Assembly (NCBI GenBank): GCA_043392685.1
Contig: JBHZGM010000021.1
Reading direction: 5' to 3' (one strand)
DNA from: Metapseudomonas sp043392685
GTDB lineage: Bacteria > Pseudomonadota > Gammaproteobacteria > Pseudomonadales > Pseudomonadaceae
Length of the DNA stretch: 64,000 nucleotides
The notes beneath the pieces are model-generated. The model was not told where the DNA came from, searched no databases, and worked only from the letters and a program-made list of their open reading frames with translations. This document shows, one piece after another, positions 43,842 through 52,391 of the stretch (positions are counted from its first letter, which is position 1; the number at the start of each line of letters is the position of its first letter). The position numbers and the translations under genes were made by a program.

Positions 43842-44528
43842 ATGACCATCAAGATCGAGAAGAAGATCAAGGGCTTCAGCCTGGTGGACCTGGAACAGGA
43901 AAAGGCCCGCAAGGCCGCCGAGGAAGCGGCTGCAGTGGTGCAGATGGACGAAACCCTGCAGCGCCCGGAAACCCTGGTGGGCGCCACCTACAAGATCAAG
44001 TCGCCGCTGTTCGAGCACGCGCTCTACGTGACCATCAACGACATCGTGCTCAACCCCGGCACCGCCTTCGAGCAGCGCCGGCCCTTCGAGATCTTCATCA
44101 ACTCCAAGGGCATGGAGCACTTCCAGTGGATCGTCGCCCTCACCCGCATCATGTCGGCGGTGTTCCGCAAGGGCGGCGACTGCACCTTCCTGGTTGAGGA
44201 GCTGAAGGCGGTGTTCGATCCGCGCGGCGGCTACCTCAAGCGCGGTGGCGTCTACATGCCGTCGCTGGTGGCCGAGATCGGCGCCGTGCTGGAGCGTCAC
44301 CTGGTCGCCATCGGCCTGATGGAAGGCCAGAAGCTGGACGAGGAACAGCGGCTCTACCTCGCGGAAAAGCGTGCCGCCTACGAGGCCAGCCAGGGCATCA
44401 CTACCGCCGAACCCGGCGAAGGCTTCCCGCCCGGCGCCCAGCTCTGCGGCAAGTGCAATACCCAGGCGGTGGTGCAGATGGATGGCTGCGCGACCTGCCT
44501 CAACTGCGGCTATTCCAAGTGCGGGTGA
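43842..44528 (+). CDS. nrdJb: Class II ribonucleotide reductase, C-terminal part
   Basis: 228 residues. Begins MTIKIEKKIKGFSLV. Residues about 40-170 match the C-terminal region of single-chain NrdJ (PETLVGATYKIKSP; MEHFQWIVALTRIMSAVFRKG). It ends with a cysteine-rich tail, CGKC, then CATCLNCGYSKCG, that shuttles electrons to the active site. Must assemble with NrdJa to work. Co-transcribed with nrdJa. Confidence 0.95.
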   Translation: MTIKIEKKIKGFSLVDLEQEKARKAAEEAAAVVQMDETLQRPETLVGATYKIKSPLFEHALYVTINDIVLNPGTAFEQRRPFEIFINSKGMEHFQWIVALTRIMSAVFRKGGDCTFLVEELKAVFDPRGGYLKRGGVYMPSLVAEIGAVLERHLVAIGLMEGQKLDEEQRLYLAEKRAAYEASQGITTAEPGEGFPPGAQLCGKCNTQAVVQMDGCATCLNCGYSKCG

Positions 44529-44591
44529 GCCGGGAAAGGCAACGCATGCGTTGCCCCGGCGAACGACCGGACATGCGAAGCAAGGTGTGCA

Positions 44592-45542
44592 TCAGAGTGC
44601 AAACGGCAGCGGCACATCCATCTTCTGCCGCTGCGCCAGGCGCAACTGGAACACATTGGGATCGTGGATCAGCACGTCCTGCCCGGCGAAAGCATTGGCG
44701 GCGATCAGGCGCGACAGCCAGAAGCGTACGCAGGCGATACGCAGGGCGGTCGGCCAGAGTTCGGCTTCGGCGGCGGTGAAGGGGCGCAGCGCGGCGTAGG
44801 CGCCGAGCAGGGCACAGGCGAGCGGGTGGTCGAGGCGGCCGTCGGCGTCCGAACACCAGTCGTTCAGGCAGATGGCCAGGTCATAGAGCATCGGCCCGGA
44901 GCAGGCGTTGTAGAAGTCGATCACGCCGGACAGGTGCGTGCCATCAAACAGGACATTGTCCTTGAACAGGTCGGCGTGCAGGTTGGCGCGCGGCAGGGCG
45001 AGGAAGCGCGCCTTCACCGCGCCGATTTCCTTCAGTGCGTCACGCAGCAGCGGCAGGGCGGTTTCGTCCAGTTGCAGGGCCAGCGCCGGACCTTCAGCGA
45101 GCATCCAGTCCAGGCCGCGATCGCTCTTGCGCTCCAGCACTCGTTCGCGGGTGGCCAGGTGCAGGCGCGCCAGCAGGGTGCCGACTTCGGCGCAGTGGTG
45201 GGCATTGGGCTGGTGCACATGCTTGCCTGCCAGGCGCGGCTGCAACAGCGCCGGCTTGCCGGCCAGTTCGCGCAGGGCTTCGCCGCTTCCGGTGCGCAGC
45301 GCGAAAGGGACCGGCAGGTCCGCGTCGTGGAGCACGTCCAGCAGTTCGATGAAGAACGGCAGGTCGTGGACCGGGCCGCGCTCCACCAGGGTCAGTACGT
45401 ATTCACCCTCTTCCAGGCTGACGAAGAAGTTGCTGTTCTCGGAGCCTTCGGCGATGCCCTGGAAATCCCTCAGCCGGCCCAGCCCGTAGGGGGCGAGGAA
45501 AGCTTCCAGTTCCGAGCGTTCAAGGGGAGTGAATACAGACAT
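44592..45542 (-). CDS. thrB: Homoserine kinase (ThrB type II)
   Basis: Phosphorylates homoserine in threonine synthesis. 316 residues of the aminoglycoside-phosphotransferase-like fold, not the GHMP fold of E. coli ThrB. Catalytic loop NLHADLFKDNVLFDG (Asp near residue 192) and GVIDFYNACSGPMLYDLAICLNDWC are visible. ATG 45542 with an AAGG site upstream. Followed 31 bases upstream on the same strand by the DUF2782 gene, so both probably share a transcript. Confidence 0.95.
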   Translation of the reverse strand: MSVFTPLERSELEAFLAPYGLGRLRDFQGIAEGSENSNFFVSLEEGEYVLTLVERGPVHDLPFFIELLDVLHDADLPVPFALRTGSGEALRELAGKPALLQPRLAGKHVHQPNAHHCAEVGTLLARLHLATRERVLERKSDRGLDWMLAEGPALALQLDETALPLLRDALKEIGAVKARFLALPRANLHADLFKDNVLFDGTHLSGVIDFYNACSGPMLYDLAICLNDWCSDADGRLDHPLACALLGAYAALRPFTAAEAELWPTALRIACVRFWLSRLIAANAFAGQDVLIHDPNVFQLRLAQRQKMDVPLPFAL

Positions 45543-45573
45543 TGGACTACCTTGTTACGGGGTTGCGTGTGCG

Positions 45574-45855
45574 CTACCAGCTGAAGATTTCCCAGGCCGG
45601 GATGAGCATGTCGGGATAGTCCGAGCGGACGAAATTGCTTTCGCCGTCGGCGCGGACCAAGAAGTACGGCTTGCCACCCTTGGGGGTCACCTTGATGGCG
45701 TAGAGGAAACCGTTGACGCGGTATTCCTGGATGGTTTTGTCGCCCTCCTGGCGGATGGTTACGTCCGGCTCGGCGGACGGCTCCTCTGCGGCGAAGGTGG
45801 CAACCGGAGCGATAGCCAGCAGGCTGGCCAGCAAAAGGCGGTTCAGTGCGCGCAT
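45574..45855 (-). CDS. DUF2782 small secreted protein
   Basis: 93 residues from ATG 45855. Signal peptide (RLLLASLLAIAPVATFAA), then PDVTIRQEGDKTIQEYRVNGFLYAIKVTPKGGKPYFLVRADG, the DUF2782 pattern. Periplasmic; role unknown. Conserved between thrB and polA in Pseudomonas. Longer starts to 45927 would run across the polA start region and are rejected. Confidence 0.88.
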   Translation of the reverse strand: MRALNRLLLASLLAIAPVATFAAEEPSAEPDVTIRQEGDKTIQEYRVNGFLYAIKVTPKGGKPYFLVRADGESNFVRSDYPDMLIPAWEIFSW

Positions 45856-45929
45856 GGTAACCTTGTCCCTTTTCGTCAATGATCGGTCCATTCTACTTCG
45901 GGTCCGGTGAATAAAGGTTGATTTCACGC

Positions 45930-48677
45930 ATGAGCCAAGCCCCTCTCGTCCTGGTGGACGGATCCTCCTACCTGTACCGCGCCTTCCATGCCCTGCCGCC
46001 GCTGACCACCTCGGCCGGCCTGCCCACGGGCGCGGTCAAAGGTGTGCTGAACATGCTCAAGAGCCTGCGCCGGCAGTTCCCGGACAGCCCCTTCGCGGTG
46101 GTCTTCGACGCCAAGGGCGGCACCTTCCGCGATGAAATGTTCGCCGAGTACAAGGCCAATCGCCCCTCGATGCCGGATGAACTGCGCGTGCAGGTGGAAC
46201 CCTTGCATGCCAGCGTGCGCGCACTCGGGCTGCCGCTGCTCTGCGTGGAGGGCGTGGAGGCCGACGACGTGATCGGCACCCTGGCCCGGCAGAGTGCGGC
46301 GGGCGGGCGTCCGGTGGTGATCTCCACCGGCGACAAGGACATGGCGCAACTGGTCGACGGGCACATTACGCTGGTCAACACCATGACCGGTAGCACGCTG
46401 GACGTGGATGGCGTGAAGGAGAAATTCGGTGTCGGTCCTGAACTCATCATCGACTACCTGGCGCTGATGGGAGACAAGGTGGACAACATTCCCGGCGTGC
46501 CCGGCGTCGGCGAGAAGACCGCCCTCGGCCTGCTCACCGGCGTGGGCGGCGGCCTGGATGTCCTCTATGCCAACCTGGACAAGGTGCCCAGCCTGCCGAT
46601 TCGCGGCGCCAAGACTCTGCCGGCCAAGCTCGAAGAGCACAAGGACATGGCCTACCTGTCCTACAAGCTGGCGACCATCAAGTGCGACGTCGAGCTGAAC
46701 GTCGAGATCGATTCCCTGCACCCCGGCGAACCGGACCGCGAGGCCCTGGCCGAGCTGTATCGCACCCTGGAATTCAAGACCTGGCTGGACGAGCTGCAGC
46801 GCCAGGCCAAGGCTGGCGGCGAGCAGCTGGAACTCGCTGAAGCTGCACCGGCCAAGGCCGAGGCGCGCTACGAGATCATCCTGGAGCAGGCGCAGTTCGA
46901 CGCCTGGCTGAAAAAGCTGGAAGCCGCCCCGCTGTTCGCCTTCGACACCGAAACCACCAGCATCGACGCCCAGCAGGCGCAGGTGGTGGGCGTGTCCTTC
47001 GCCGTGCAAGCCGGTGAAGCCGCCTACGTGCCCCTGGCCCACAGCTATATGGGCGTACCGGCACAACTCGACCGCGACGCCGTGCTCAAGGCCCTCAAGC
47101 CGCTGCTGGAAGACCCGGACAAAGCCAAGGTCGGCCAGCATGCCAAGTACGACATGAACGTCCTGGCCAATGCCACCACGCCCATCGCCGTGCAAGGCAT
47201 CGCCTTCGACACCATGCTCGAATCCTATGTGCTGGACGCTACGGCCACCCGTCATGACATGGACAGCCTGTCCCTCAAGTACCTGGGGCACAGCACCATC
47301 CGATTCGAGGACATCGCCGGCAAGGGCGCGAAGCAGCTGACCTTCGACCAGATCGCCATCGAACAGGCCGGCCCCTATGCCGCCGAGGATGCGGACATCA
47401 CCCTGCGCCTGCACCAGACCCTGTGGCAGAAGCTGGAAGCCATTCCCTCCCTGGCCAGGGTCCTGCGCGAAATCGAAATGCCCTTGGTACCGGTCCTGGC
47501 CCGCATCGAGCGCAATGGTGCCTATGTCGACGGCACGCTGCTGGGCCAGCAGAGCCTGGAGCTGGGCGAGAAGATGGTGGCGCTGGAGCGCCAGGCCTTC
47601 GAGCTGGCCGGGCAGGAGTTCAACCTCGGCTCGCCCAAGCAGCTCGGCGCCATCCTCTATGAAAAGCTCGGCCTGCCGGTGCTGGCCAAGACCGCCACCG
47701 GCCAGCCTTCCACCGCCGAGAACGTGCTCGCCGAACTCGCCGAGCAGGATTACGAACTGCCCAAGGTGATCATGCAGTACCGCACCCTGAGCAAGCTCAA
47801 GAGTACCTATACCGACAAGCTGCCGGAGCAGATCAACCCGCGCACCGGGCGCATCCACACCTCCTACCACCAGGCGGTGGCGGCTACCGGGCGGCTGTCG
47901 TCCAGCGACCCGAACCTGCAGAACATCCCGATTCGCACCGCCGAGGGCCGGCGCATCCGCCAGGCCTTCGTCGCGCCAAAGGGCTACAAGCTGCTGGCGG
48001 CGGACTATTCGCAGATCGAGTTGCGCATCATGGCCCACCTGGCCAAGGACGAAGGCCTGCTGGATGCCTTCCGCCATGACCGCGACGTGCACCGTGCCAC
48101 TGCTTCCGAGGTGTTCGGCGTGCCGCTGGACGAGGTCACTCCGAACCAGCGCCGCAGCGCCAAGGCAATCAACTTCGGTCTGATCTACGGCATGAGCGCC
48201 TTCGGCCTGGCCAAGCAGATCGGCGTCGAGCGCAAGGAAGCCCAGGCCTACATCGACCGCTACTTCGCCCGCTATCCCGGCGTGCTGGCCTACATGGAGC
48301 GCACCCGCGAGCAGGCGGCGCAGCAGGGCTTTGTCGAAACCCTGTTCGGCCGCCGCCTGTACCTGCCGGAAATCCACTCGAAGAACCAGGCCATGCGCAA
48401 GGGCGCCGAGCGCACGGCGATCAACGCGCCCATGCAGGGCACCGCGGCCGACATCATGAAGCGCGCCATGGTGGCTGTGGATAAGTGGCTGCAGGAGAGC
48501 GGCCTGGACGTCCGCGTCATCCTCCAGGTGCACGACGAACTGGTGCTGGAAATACGCGAGGACCTGGTGGACCAGGTATCCGGGCAGATTCGTACGCTCA
48601 TGGGCGGCGCCGCCGAACTGGATGTGCCGCTGGTGGTGGAAGTGGGCGTGGGTGACAACTGGGATGAGGCGCACTGA
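45930..48677 (+). CDS. polA: DNA polymerase I
   Basis: 915 residues. An N-terminal 5'-3' exonuclease (about 1-290: LVDGSSYLYRAFHALPPL, then GDKVDNIPGVPGVGEKTA) is followed by a 3'-5' exonuclease with intact FDTETTS (about 335) and the polymerase domain. Motif A is DYSQIELRIMAHL (Asp692), motif B RRSAKAINFGLIYGMSAFG and motif C VHDELVLE. Repairs and processes Okazaki fragments in the cytoplasm. ATG 45930 is chosen over TTG 45918. Transcribed alone. Confidence 0.98.
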   Translation: MSQAPLVLVDGSSYLYRAFHALPPLTTSAGLPTGAVKGVLNMLKSLRRQFPDSPFAVVFDAKGGTFRDEMFAEYKANRPSMPDELRVQVEPLHASVRALGLPLLCVEGVEADDVIGTLARQSAAGGRPVVISTGDKDMAQLVDGHITLVNTMTGSTLDVDGVKEKFGVGPELIIDYLALMGDKVDNIPGVPGVGEKTALGLLTGVGGGLDVLYANLDKVPSLPIRGAKTLPAKLEEHKDMAYLSYKLATIKCDVELNVEIDSLHPGEPDREALAELYRTLEFKTWLDELQRQAKAGGEQLELAEAAPAKAEARYEIILEQAQFDAWLKKLEAAPLFAFDTETTSIDAQQAQVVGVSFAVQAGEAAYVPLAHSYMGVPAQLDRDAVLKALKPLLEDPDKAKVGQHAKYDMNVLANATTPIAVQGIAFDTMLESYVLDATATRHDMDSLSLKYLGHSTIRFEDIAGKGAKQLTFDQIAIEQAGPYAAEDADITLRLHQTLWQKLEAIPSLARVLREIEMPLVPVLARIERNGAYVDGTLLGQQSLELGEKMVALERQAFELAGQEFNLGSPKQLGAILYEKLGLPVLAKTATGQPSTAENVLAELAEQDYELPKVIMQYRTLSKLKSTYTDKLPEQINPRTGRIHTSYHQAVAATGRLSSSDPNLQNIPIRTAEGRRIRQAFVAPKGYKLLAADYSQIELRIMAHLAKDEGLLDAFRHDRDVHRATASEVFGVPLDEVTPNQRRSAKAINFGLIYGMSAFGLAKQIGVERKEAQAYIDRYFARYPGVLAYMERTREQAAQQGFVETLFGRRLYLPEIHSKNQAMRKGAERTAINAPMQGTAADIMKRAMVAVDKWLQESGLDVRVILQVHDELVLEIREDLVDQVSGQIRTLMGGAAELDVPLVVEVGVGDNWDEAH

Positions 48678-48697
48678 GTGCGCCTTCGGGGAGGGTA

Positions 48698-48719
48698 TCT
48701 GTTTCGCGGCTGAAACAGA
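48698..48719 (+). other. Hairpin after polA
   Basis: Perfect 8-bp stem TCTGTTTC/GAAACAGA with a 6-base loop, 20 bases after the polA stop. Lacks a strong T run (tgttt follows), so it may be a weak terminator or an mRNA 3' end. The following 48720-48780 is unusually AT-rich for this genome. Confidence 0.5.
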
Positions 48720-48781
48720 TGTTTAGTCTTGAATCGAATAAGCAGATTTTTTTGATAGCAAAGTGTTTTCAGAAAGGCTCT

Positions 48782-48809
48782 GAACTTTTTGCAAAGCGCG
48801 GGAGTCACA
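48782..48809 (+). promoter_or_regulatory. Sigma-22 (AlgT)-like promoter of the ErsA-like sRNA
   Basis: GAACTT (48782-48787), 17-base spacer, TCACA (48805-48809). This resembles the AlgU/AlgT consensus GAACTT-N16/17-TCtgA, with a changed -10. Placement fits transcription starting near 48816. Confidence 0.6.
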
Positions 48810-48815
48810 GACTTG

Positions 48816-48945
48816 AATGGCTGGTGAAGCCTTTCGATGCTCCTTTTGCTGTGTTTAGTGTTGGCAGATATCTGAACCCCGCCCTAGCGGTTCAGACTTA
48901 GACCCCGAACTTCCCCCTCCCCATACGAAGTCCGGGGTTTTTTTT
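48816..48945 (+). ncRNA. ersA: ErsA-like small RNA (polA-engB intergenic)
   Basis: No ORF fills this gap, but the sequence shows sRNA structure: a middle stem TCTGAACC (48871-48878)/GGTTCAGA (48889-48896), then a terminator stem CCCCGAACTT (48903-48912)/AAGTCCGGGG (48928-48937) with eight Ts (48938-48945). P. aeruginosa ErsA lies in exactly this gap, is AlgT-controlled and represses algC mRNA; the same context in enterobacteria holds Spot 42. Ends are inferred to within a few bases. Confidence 0.85.
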
Positions 48946-48954
48946 GTCCGGAGT

Positions 48955-49599
48955 TCAGGCTTGCTCGGCCTCGTCTTCTTCCTGATCCAGCTGCAGCCAG
49001 TGCGCCAGCACCGCATGGGCTTCCTCGACGCCCTGGCGCTTGGGCGCGGAGAACAGCTGGATGCTCACGCCCTCGCCCCAGCCCTTGCGGATTTCCTGGC
49101 GCACCTTGAGCAGGGCGTTCTTCGCCGCGCCGAAGGCCAGCTTGTCGGCCTTGGTCAGCAGGATATGCATGGGCATGTTGCCGGCGCTGGACCAGTCCAG
49201 CATCAGGCGGTCGAAGTCGGTGAGCGGGTGGCGGATGTCCATCAGCAGCACCAGGCCGGCGAGGCTTTCGCGGCTGCTGAGGTAGGCCTCCAGGTGGTGC
49301 TGCCAGTGCTGCTTGAGGGGGATCGGCACCTTGGCATAGCCGTAACCGGGCAGGTCCACCAGGCGACGCTCTTCGTCGAGGGAGAAGAAATTCAGCAGCT
49401 GAGTGCGGCCCGGCGTCTTCGAGGTGCGCGCCAGGTTCGCGTGGGTCAGGGTGTTCAGCGCGCTCGACTTGCCGGCGTTGGAGCGTCCGGCGAAGGCCAC
49501 TTCCAGGCCGCTGTCCGGCGGGCACTGGTCGACCTTGGCGGCACTGATGAGGAAGCGGGCCTGTTGGCACAGACCAAGAATGGGGTTCTTCAATGACAT
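48955..49599 (-). CDS. engB: Ribosome biogenesis GTPase EngB (YihA/YsxC)
   Basis: Essential GTPase of the TrmE-Era-EngA-EngB family in 50S assembly. 214 residues. G1 GRSNAGKSS (about 38-46), G3 DLPGYG, G4 TKAD near 147, and an acidic C-terminus (DQEEDEAEQA). Convergent with the ErsA-like RNA, with its stop 10 bases past the sRNA terminator. Confidence 0.96.
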   Translation of the reverse strand: MSLKNPILGLCQQARFLISAAKVDQCPPDSGLEVAFAGRSNAGKSSALNTLTHANLARTSKTPGRTQLLNFFSLDEERRLVDLPGYGYAKVPIPLKQHWQHHLEAYLSSRESLAGLVLLMDIRHPLTDFDRLMLDWSSAGNMPMHILLTKADKLAFGAAKNALLKVRQEIRKGWGEGVSIQLFSAPKRQGVEEAHAVLAHWLQLDQEEDEAEQA

Positions 49600-49773
49600 G
49601 GGGAATCCAGGGGTGCGACGTGGTGTCGCATAGGGCGGTTTCGTTTCCGTTTATGCATCGCCAGTATATAATGCCGCGGATTTAGTGTGCGCTTTATCCC
49701 CCAGGGTCTGGTGTCCACGGCAACGACCGACGCACGTAAGAATGCGCGGCAATGCCCTCCGATGAGGTTGATC

Positions 49774-50064
49774 ATGAAGAAAGTACTGCTCGTCGCTAGC
49801 CTTGCGGCGCTGTCCTTCGCCGCTCAGGCGGCTCAGGACCCGGAAGCGGTTTTCAACAGGGCCTGTGGTGCCTGTCACTCTGGTCAGCTGCCGATGGCGC
49901 CGAAAAAAGGCGACAAGGCTGCCTGGGAACCGCGACTGGCCAAGGGCATGGACACTCTGGTGCAGAGCGTCACCAATGGTTTGAACGCCATGCCGCCGAA
50001 AGGCCTGTGCATGGATTGCAGTGCCGAGGACTACAAGGCCGTCATCCAGTGGATGAGCCAATAA
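49774..50064 (+). CDS. Cytochrome c5
   Basis: 96 residues from ATG 49774. Signal peptide (MKKVLLVASLAALSFAAQA), then a monoheme class I cytochrome with C31-G-A-C34-H35 and a Met ligand expected in NAMPPKG. An extra Cys pair in GLCMDCSAEDY is typical of c5 and may form a disulfide. Periplasmic electron carrier. Starts at the first codon with a signal peptide; the long in-frame upstream extension (from 49687) is discarded. Next to cytochrome c4. Confidence 0.92.
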   Translation: MKKVLLVASLAALSFAAQAAQDPEAVFNRACGACHSGQLPMAPKKGDKAAWEPRLAKGMDTLVQSVTNGLNAMPPKGLCMDCSAEDYKAVIQWMSQ

Positions 50065-50115
50065 AGTAGCCCGGCGCATAACACCTTCACCCTTTAGCCG
50101 TAGTTGGATTAGCTG

Positions 50116-50721
50116 ATGAACAAAGTAATCGTGAGTCTGCTGTTGACCCTGGGCATCACCGGCATGGCCCACGCCGCTGGCGACGCCCAGGCTGGCCAGG
50201 CCAAGGCCGCTGTTTGTGGCGCCTGCCACGGTCCGGATGGCAACAGTGCCGCCCCGAACTTCCCGAAACTGGCAGGCCAGGGCGAGCGCTACCTGCTCAA
50301 GCAGATGAAGGACATCAAGGACGGTAACCGTACCGTGCTGGAAATGACCGGCCTGCTGAACAACCTCAGCGAGCAGGACATGGCCGACATCGCCGCCTAC
50401 TTCTCCAGCCAGAAGGGCAGCGTCGGCGCCGCCGACCCGAAAGTGGTCGCCGCTGGCGAAGCCCTCTTCCGTGGCGGCAAGCTGGATCAGGGCATGCCGG
50501 CCTGCACCGGCTGCCACGCTCCCGACGGCTCCGGCAACGCGGCTGCCGGCTTCCCGCACCTGGGTGGCCAGCATGCCCAATACGTGGCCAAGCAGCTGAC
50601 CGATTTCCGCGAAGGCACCCGTACCAACGATGGCGACAGCATGGTCATGCGCAGCATCGCGGCCAAGCTGAGCAACAAGGATATCGAAGCGGTTTCCAGC
50701 TACATCCAGGGCCTGCACTAA
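50116..50721 (+). CDS. Diheme cytochrome c4
   Basis: 201 residues. Signal peptide ending GMAHA, then two tandem class I heme domains: C34-G-A-C37-H38 and C130-T-G-C133-H134, each followed by a Met-containing region (e.g. LEMTGLL, SMVMRSIA). Periplasmic electron donor to terminal oxidases. Ends in a strong terminator 25 bases downstream. Confidence 0.96.
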   Translation: MNKVIVSLLLTLGITGMAHAAGDAQAGQAKAAVCGACHGPDGNSAAPNFPKLAGQGERYLLKQMKDIKDGNRTVLEMTGLLNNLSEQDMADIAAYFSSQKGSVGAADPKVVAAGEALFRGGKLDQGMPACTGCHAPDGSGNAAAGFPHLGGQHAQYVAKQLTDFREGTRTNDGDSMVMRSIAAKLSNKDIEAVSSYIQGLH

Positions 50722-50746
50722 GGCCCGTGGTCTGGAATCTGAACAA

Positions 50747-50769
50747 GGGTGGCCTCGGCCACCCTTTTT
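50747..50769 (+). terminator. Rho-independent terminator after cytochrome c4
   Basis: Perfect 8-bp stem GGGTGGCC/GGCCACCC with a two-base loop (50747-50764), then TTTTT. Confidence 0.92.
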
Positions 50770-50863
50770 CGTTCTGCGGCCCGCTACAATGGCCGGAACC
50801 CGCTGTGTAGCCGCAGGTCGAATCATGGCCCTCGCGGCCCCATTACCCCTCAAGGAGTGAAGC

Positions 50864-51496
50864 ATGCGTAACCTGATTCTTTCCGCCGTTCTTGCTGGCG
50901 CCAGCCTGCTGGGCATGAGCGCCGTCCAGGCTGACGACATCGTGGCCGGCAAGCAGTACGTCGAGCTGAGCAGCCCGGTTCCGGTATCCGTGCCCGGCAA
51001 GATCGAAGTGGTGGAGTTGTTCTGGTACGGCTGCCCGCACTGCTATCAGTTTGAACCGACCCTCAACCCCTGGGCCGAGAAGCTGCCGGAAGACGTGAAT
51101 TTCGTGCGTATTCCCGCGATGTTCGGCGGTTTGTGGAACGTCCACGGCCAGCTGTTCATCACCCTCGAAAGCATGAAGGTCGAGCATCAGGTGCACAAAG
51201 CGGTGTTCGATGCCATCCACAAGGAAGGCAAGAAGCTGGCTACCCCGGAGGAAATGGCCGAGTTCCTCGCCACCCAGGGCGTGGACAAGGACGCCTTCCT
51301 CAAGGCCTACAACTCCTTTGCCGTGAAGGGCCAGATGGAGAAAGCCAAGAAGCTGGCCATGGCCTACCAGATCACCGGCGTTCCAGTCCTGGTGGTCAAT
51401 GGCAAGTACCGTTTCGACATCAGCTCCTCGGGCGGCCCGGAGCAGACCCTCAAGGTCGCCGATCACCTGATCGAGAAGGAGCGCGCCGCGAAGTAA
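50864..51496 (+). CDS. dsbA: Thiol:disulfide interchange protein DsbA
   Basis: Introduces disulfide bonds into periplasmic proteins. 210 residues. Signal peptide (1-23, cleavage VQA-DD), then thioredoxin fold with active site Cys57-Pro-His-Cys60 (FWYGCPHCYQ) and the cis-Pro loop TGVPVLVVNG. ATG 50864 has AAGGAG upstream. Starts a forward run with the EEP and diguanylate cyclase genes. Confidence 0.97.
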   Translation: MRNLILSAVLAGASLLGMSAVQADDIVAGKQYVELSSPVPVSVPGKIEVVELFWYGCPHCYQFEPTLNPWAEKLPEDVNFVRIPAMFGGLWNVHGQLFITLESMKVEHQVHKAVFDAIHKEGKKLATPEEMAEFLATQGVDKDAFLKAYNSFAVKGQMEKAKKLAMAYQITGVPVLVVNGKYRFDISSSGGPEQTLKVADHLIEKERAAK

Positions 51497-51512
51497 GCGG
51501 CGCATTCGCCCT

Positions 51513-52391
51513 ATGCTGCGACGCTGGGTGGGTGAGCGGGCGGCGAGCTCGTGCGATGCACGGGTGAACCCCCATTGCGACAAGGGTGGGCTGCCTGCCG
51601 ATGGCCGCCTGCGCTTGCTCAGCTTCAACATCCAGGTCGGCATCAGCACCGAGCGTTACCATCACTACCTGACCCGTGGCTGGCAGCACCTGCTGCCGCA
51701 CACGGGCCGCGCCGGAAACCTCCAGCGCATCGGCAGCCTGCTCGGCGACTATGACCTGGTCGCCCTGCAGGAAGCTGATGGCGGCAGCATCCGCTCCGGC
51801 TTCGTCAACCAGGTCGAACACCTCGCCCAGCTTGGCGACTTTCCTTACTGGTACCAGCAACTCAATCGCAATCTCGGGCGCATCGCCCAGCACAGCAACG
51901 GCCTGCTCAGCCGCCTGCAACCCAGCCTGCTGGAAGACCATCCGCTGCCGGGGCCACCCGGTCGCGGCGCGATCCTGATGCGCTTCGGCAAGGGCCCCGG
52001 GGCTCTTGCCGTGGTGATGATGCACCTGTCCCTCGGCGCCCGTACCCGCACTCGTCAGCTGGCCTACATCCGTGAGCTGGTGGCCGGTTATCGCCACCTG
52101 GTGCTGATGGGTGACATGAACACCCACGCCAACGACCTGCTGGAGCGCTCGCCCCTGCGCGACCTCGGCCTCCTCGCCCCTCAGGTCGAAGCGACCTTCC
52201 CCAGTTGGCGGCCGCAGCGCTGCCTCGACCACATCCTGCTCAGCCCCAGCCTGACCCTGGAGCGGGTGGCGGTGCTCAGCCAGCCCATATCCGACCACCT
52301 GCCCGTGGCCGTGGACATCCGCCTGCCGGCCGAACTGCAGGCCGACCTACCCCTGGCCCTCAGCCAACCCAAGCGCGGAATCCCTGCATGA
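51513..52391 (+). CDS. Endonuclease/exonuclease/phosphatase (EEP) family protein
   Basis: 292 residues. The EEP fold is shown by LLSFNIQVGI (Asn ligand, near 35-44), LVALQEAD (catalytic Glu, near 82), VMMHLSLGARTRTRQ, GDMNTHA (near 197) and the final SDHLPVAVDI (catalytic Asp-His). Substrate could be nucleic acid or a phospholipid/inositol. An unusual polar N-terminal extension (residues 1-30) makes the start uncertain; ATG 51513 is the only clear start. Overlaps the diguanylate cyclase gene by four bases. Confidence 0.9.
   Translation: MLRRWVGERAASSCDARVNPHCDKGGLPADGRLRLLSFNIQVGISTERYHHYLTRGWQHLLPHTGRAGNLQRIGSLLGDYDLVALQEADGGSIRSGFVNQVEHLAQLGDFPYWYQQLNRNLGRIAQHSNGLLSRLQPSLLEDHPLPGPPGRGAILMRFGKGPGALAVVMMHLSLGARTRTRQLAYIRELVAGYRHLVLMGDMNTHANDLLERSPLRDLGLLAPQVEATFPSWRPQRCLDHILLSPSLTLERVAVLSQPISDHLPVAVDIRLPAELQADLPLALSQPKRGIPA

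Noticed and set aside
41639..43987. Long antisense frame (782 codons) opposite nrdJa
   Set aside because: No domain; composition (Ala/Gly/Val/His rich) is that of a codon-bias shadow.
45924..48674. Very long antisense open frame (916 codons) opposite polA
   Set aside because: Covers polA exactly, has no recognisable domain, and such shadows are common in GC-rich genomes. PolA has all its catalytic motifs.
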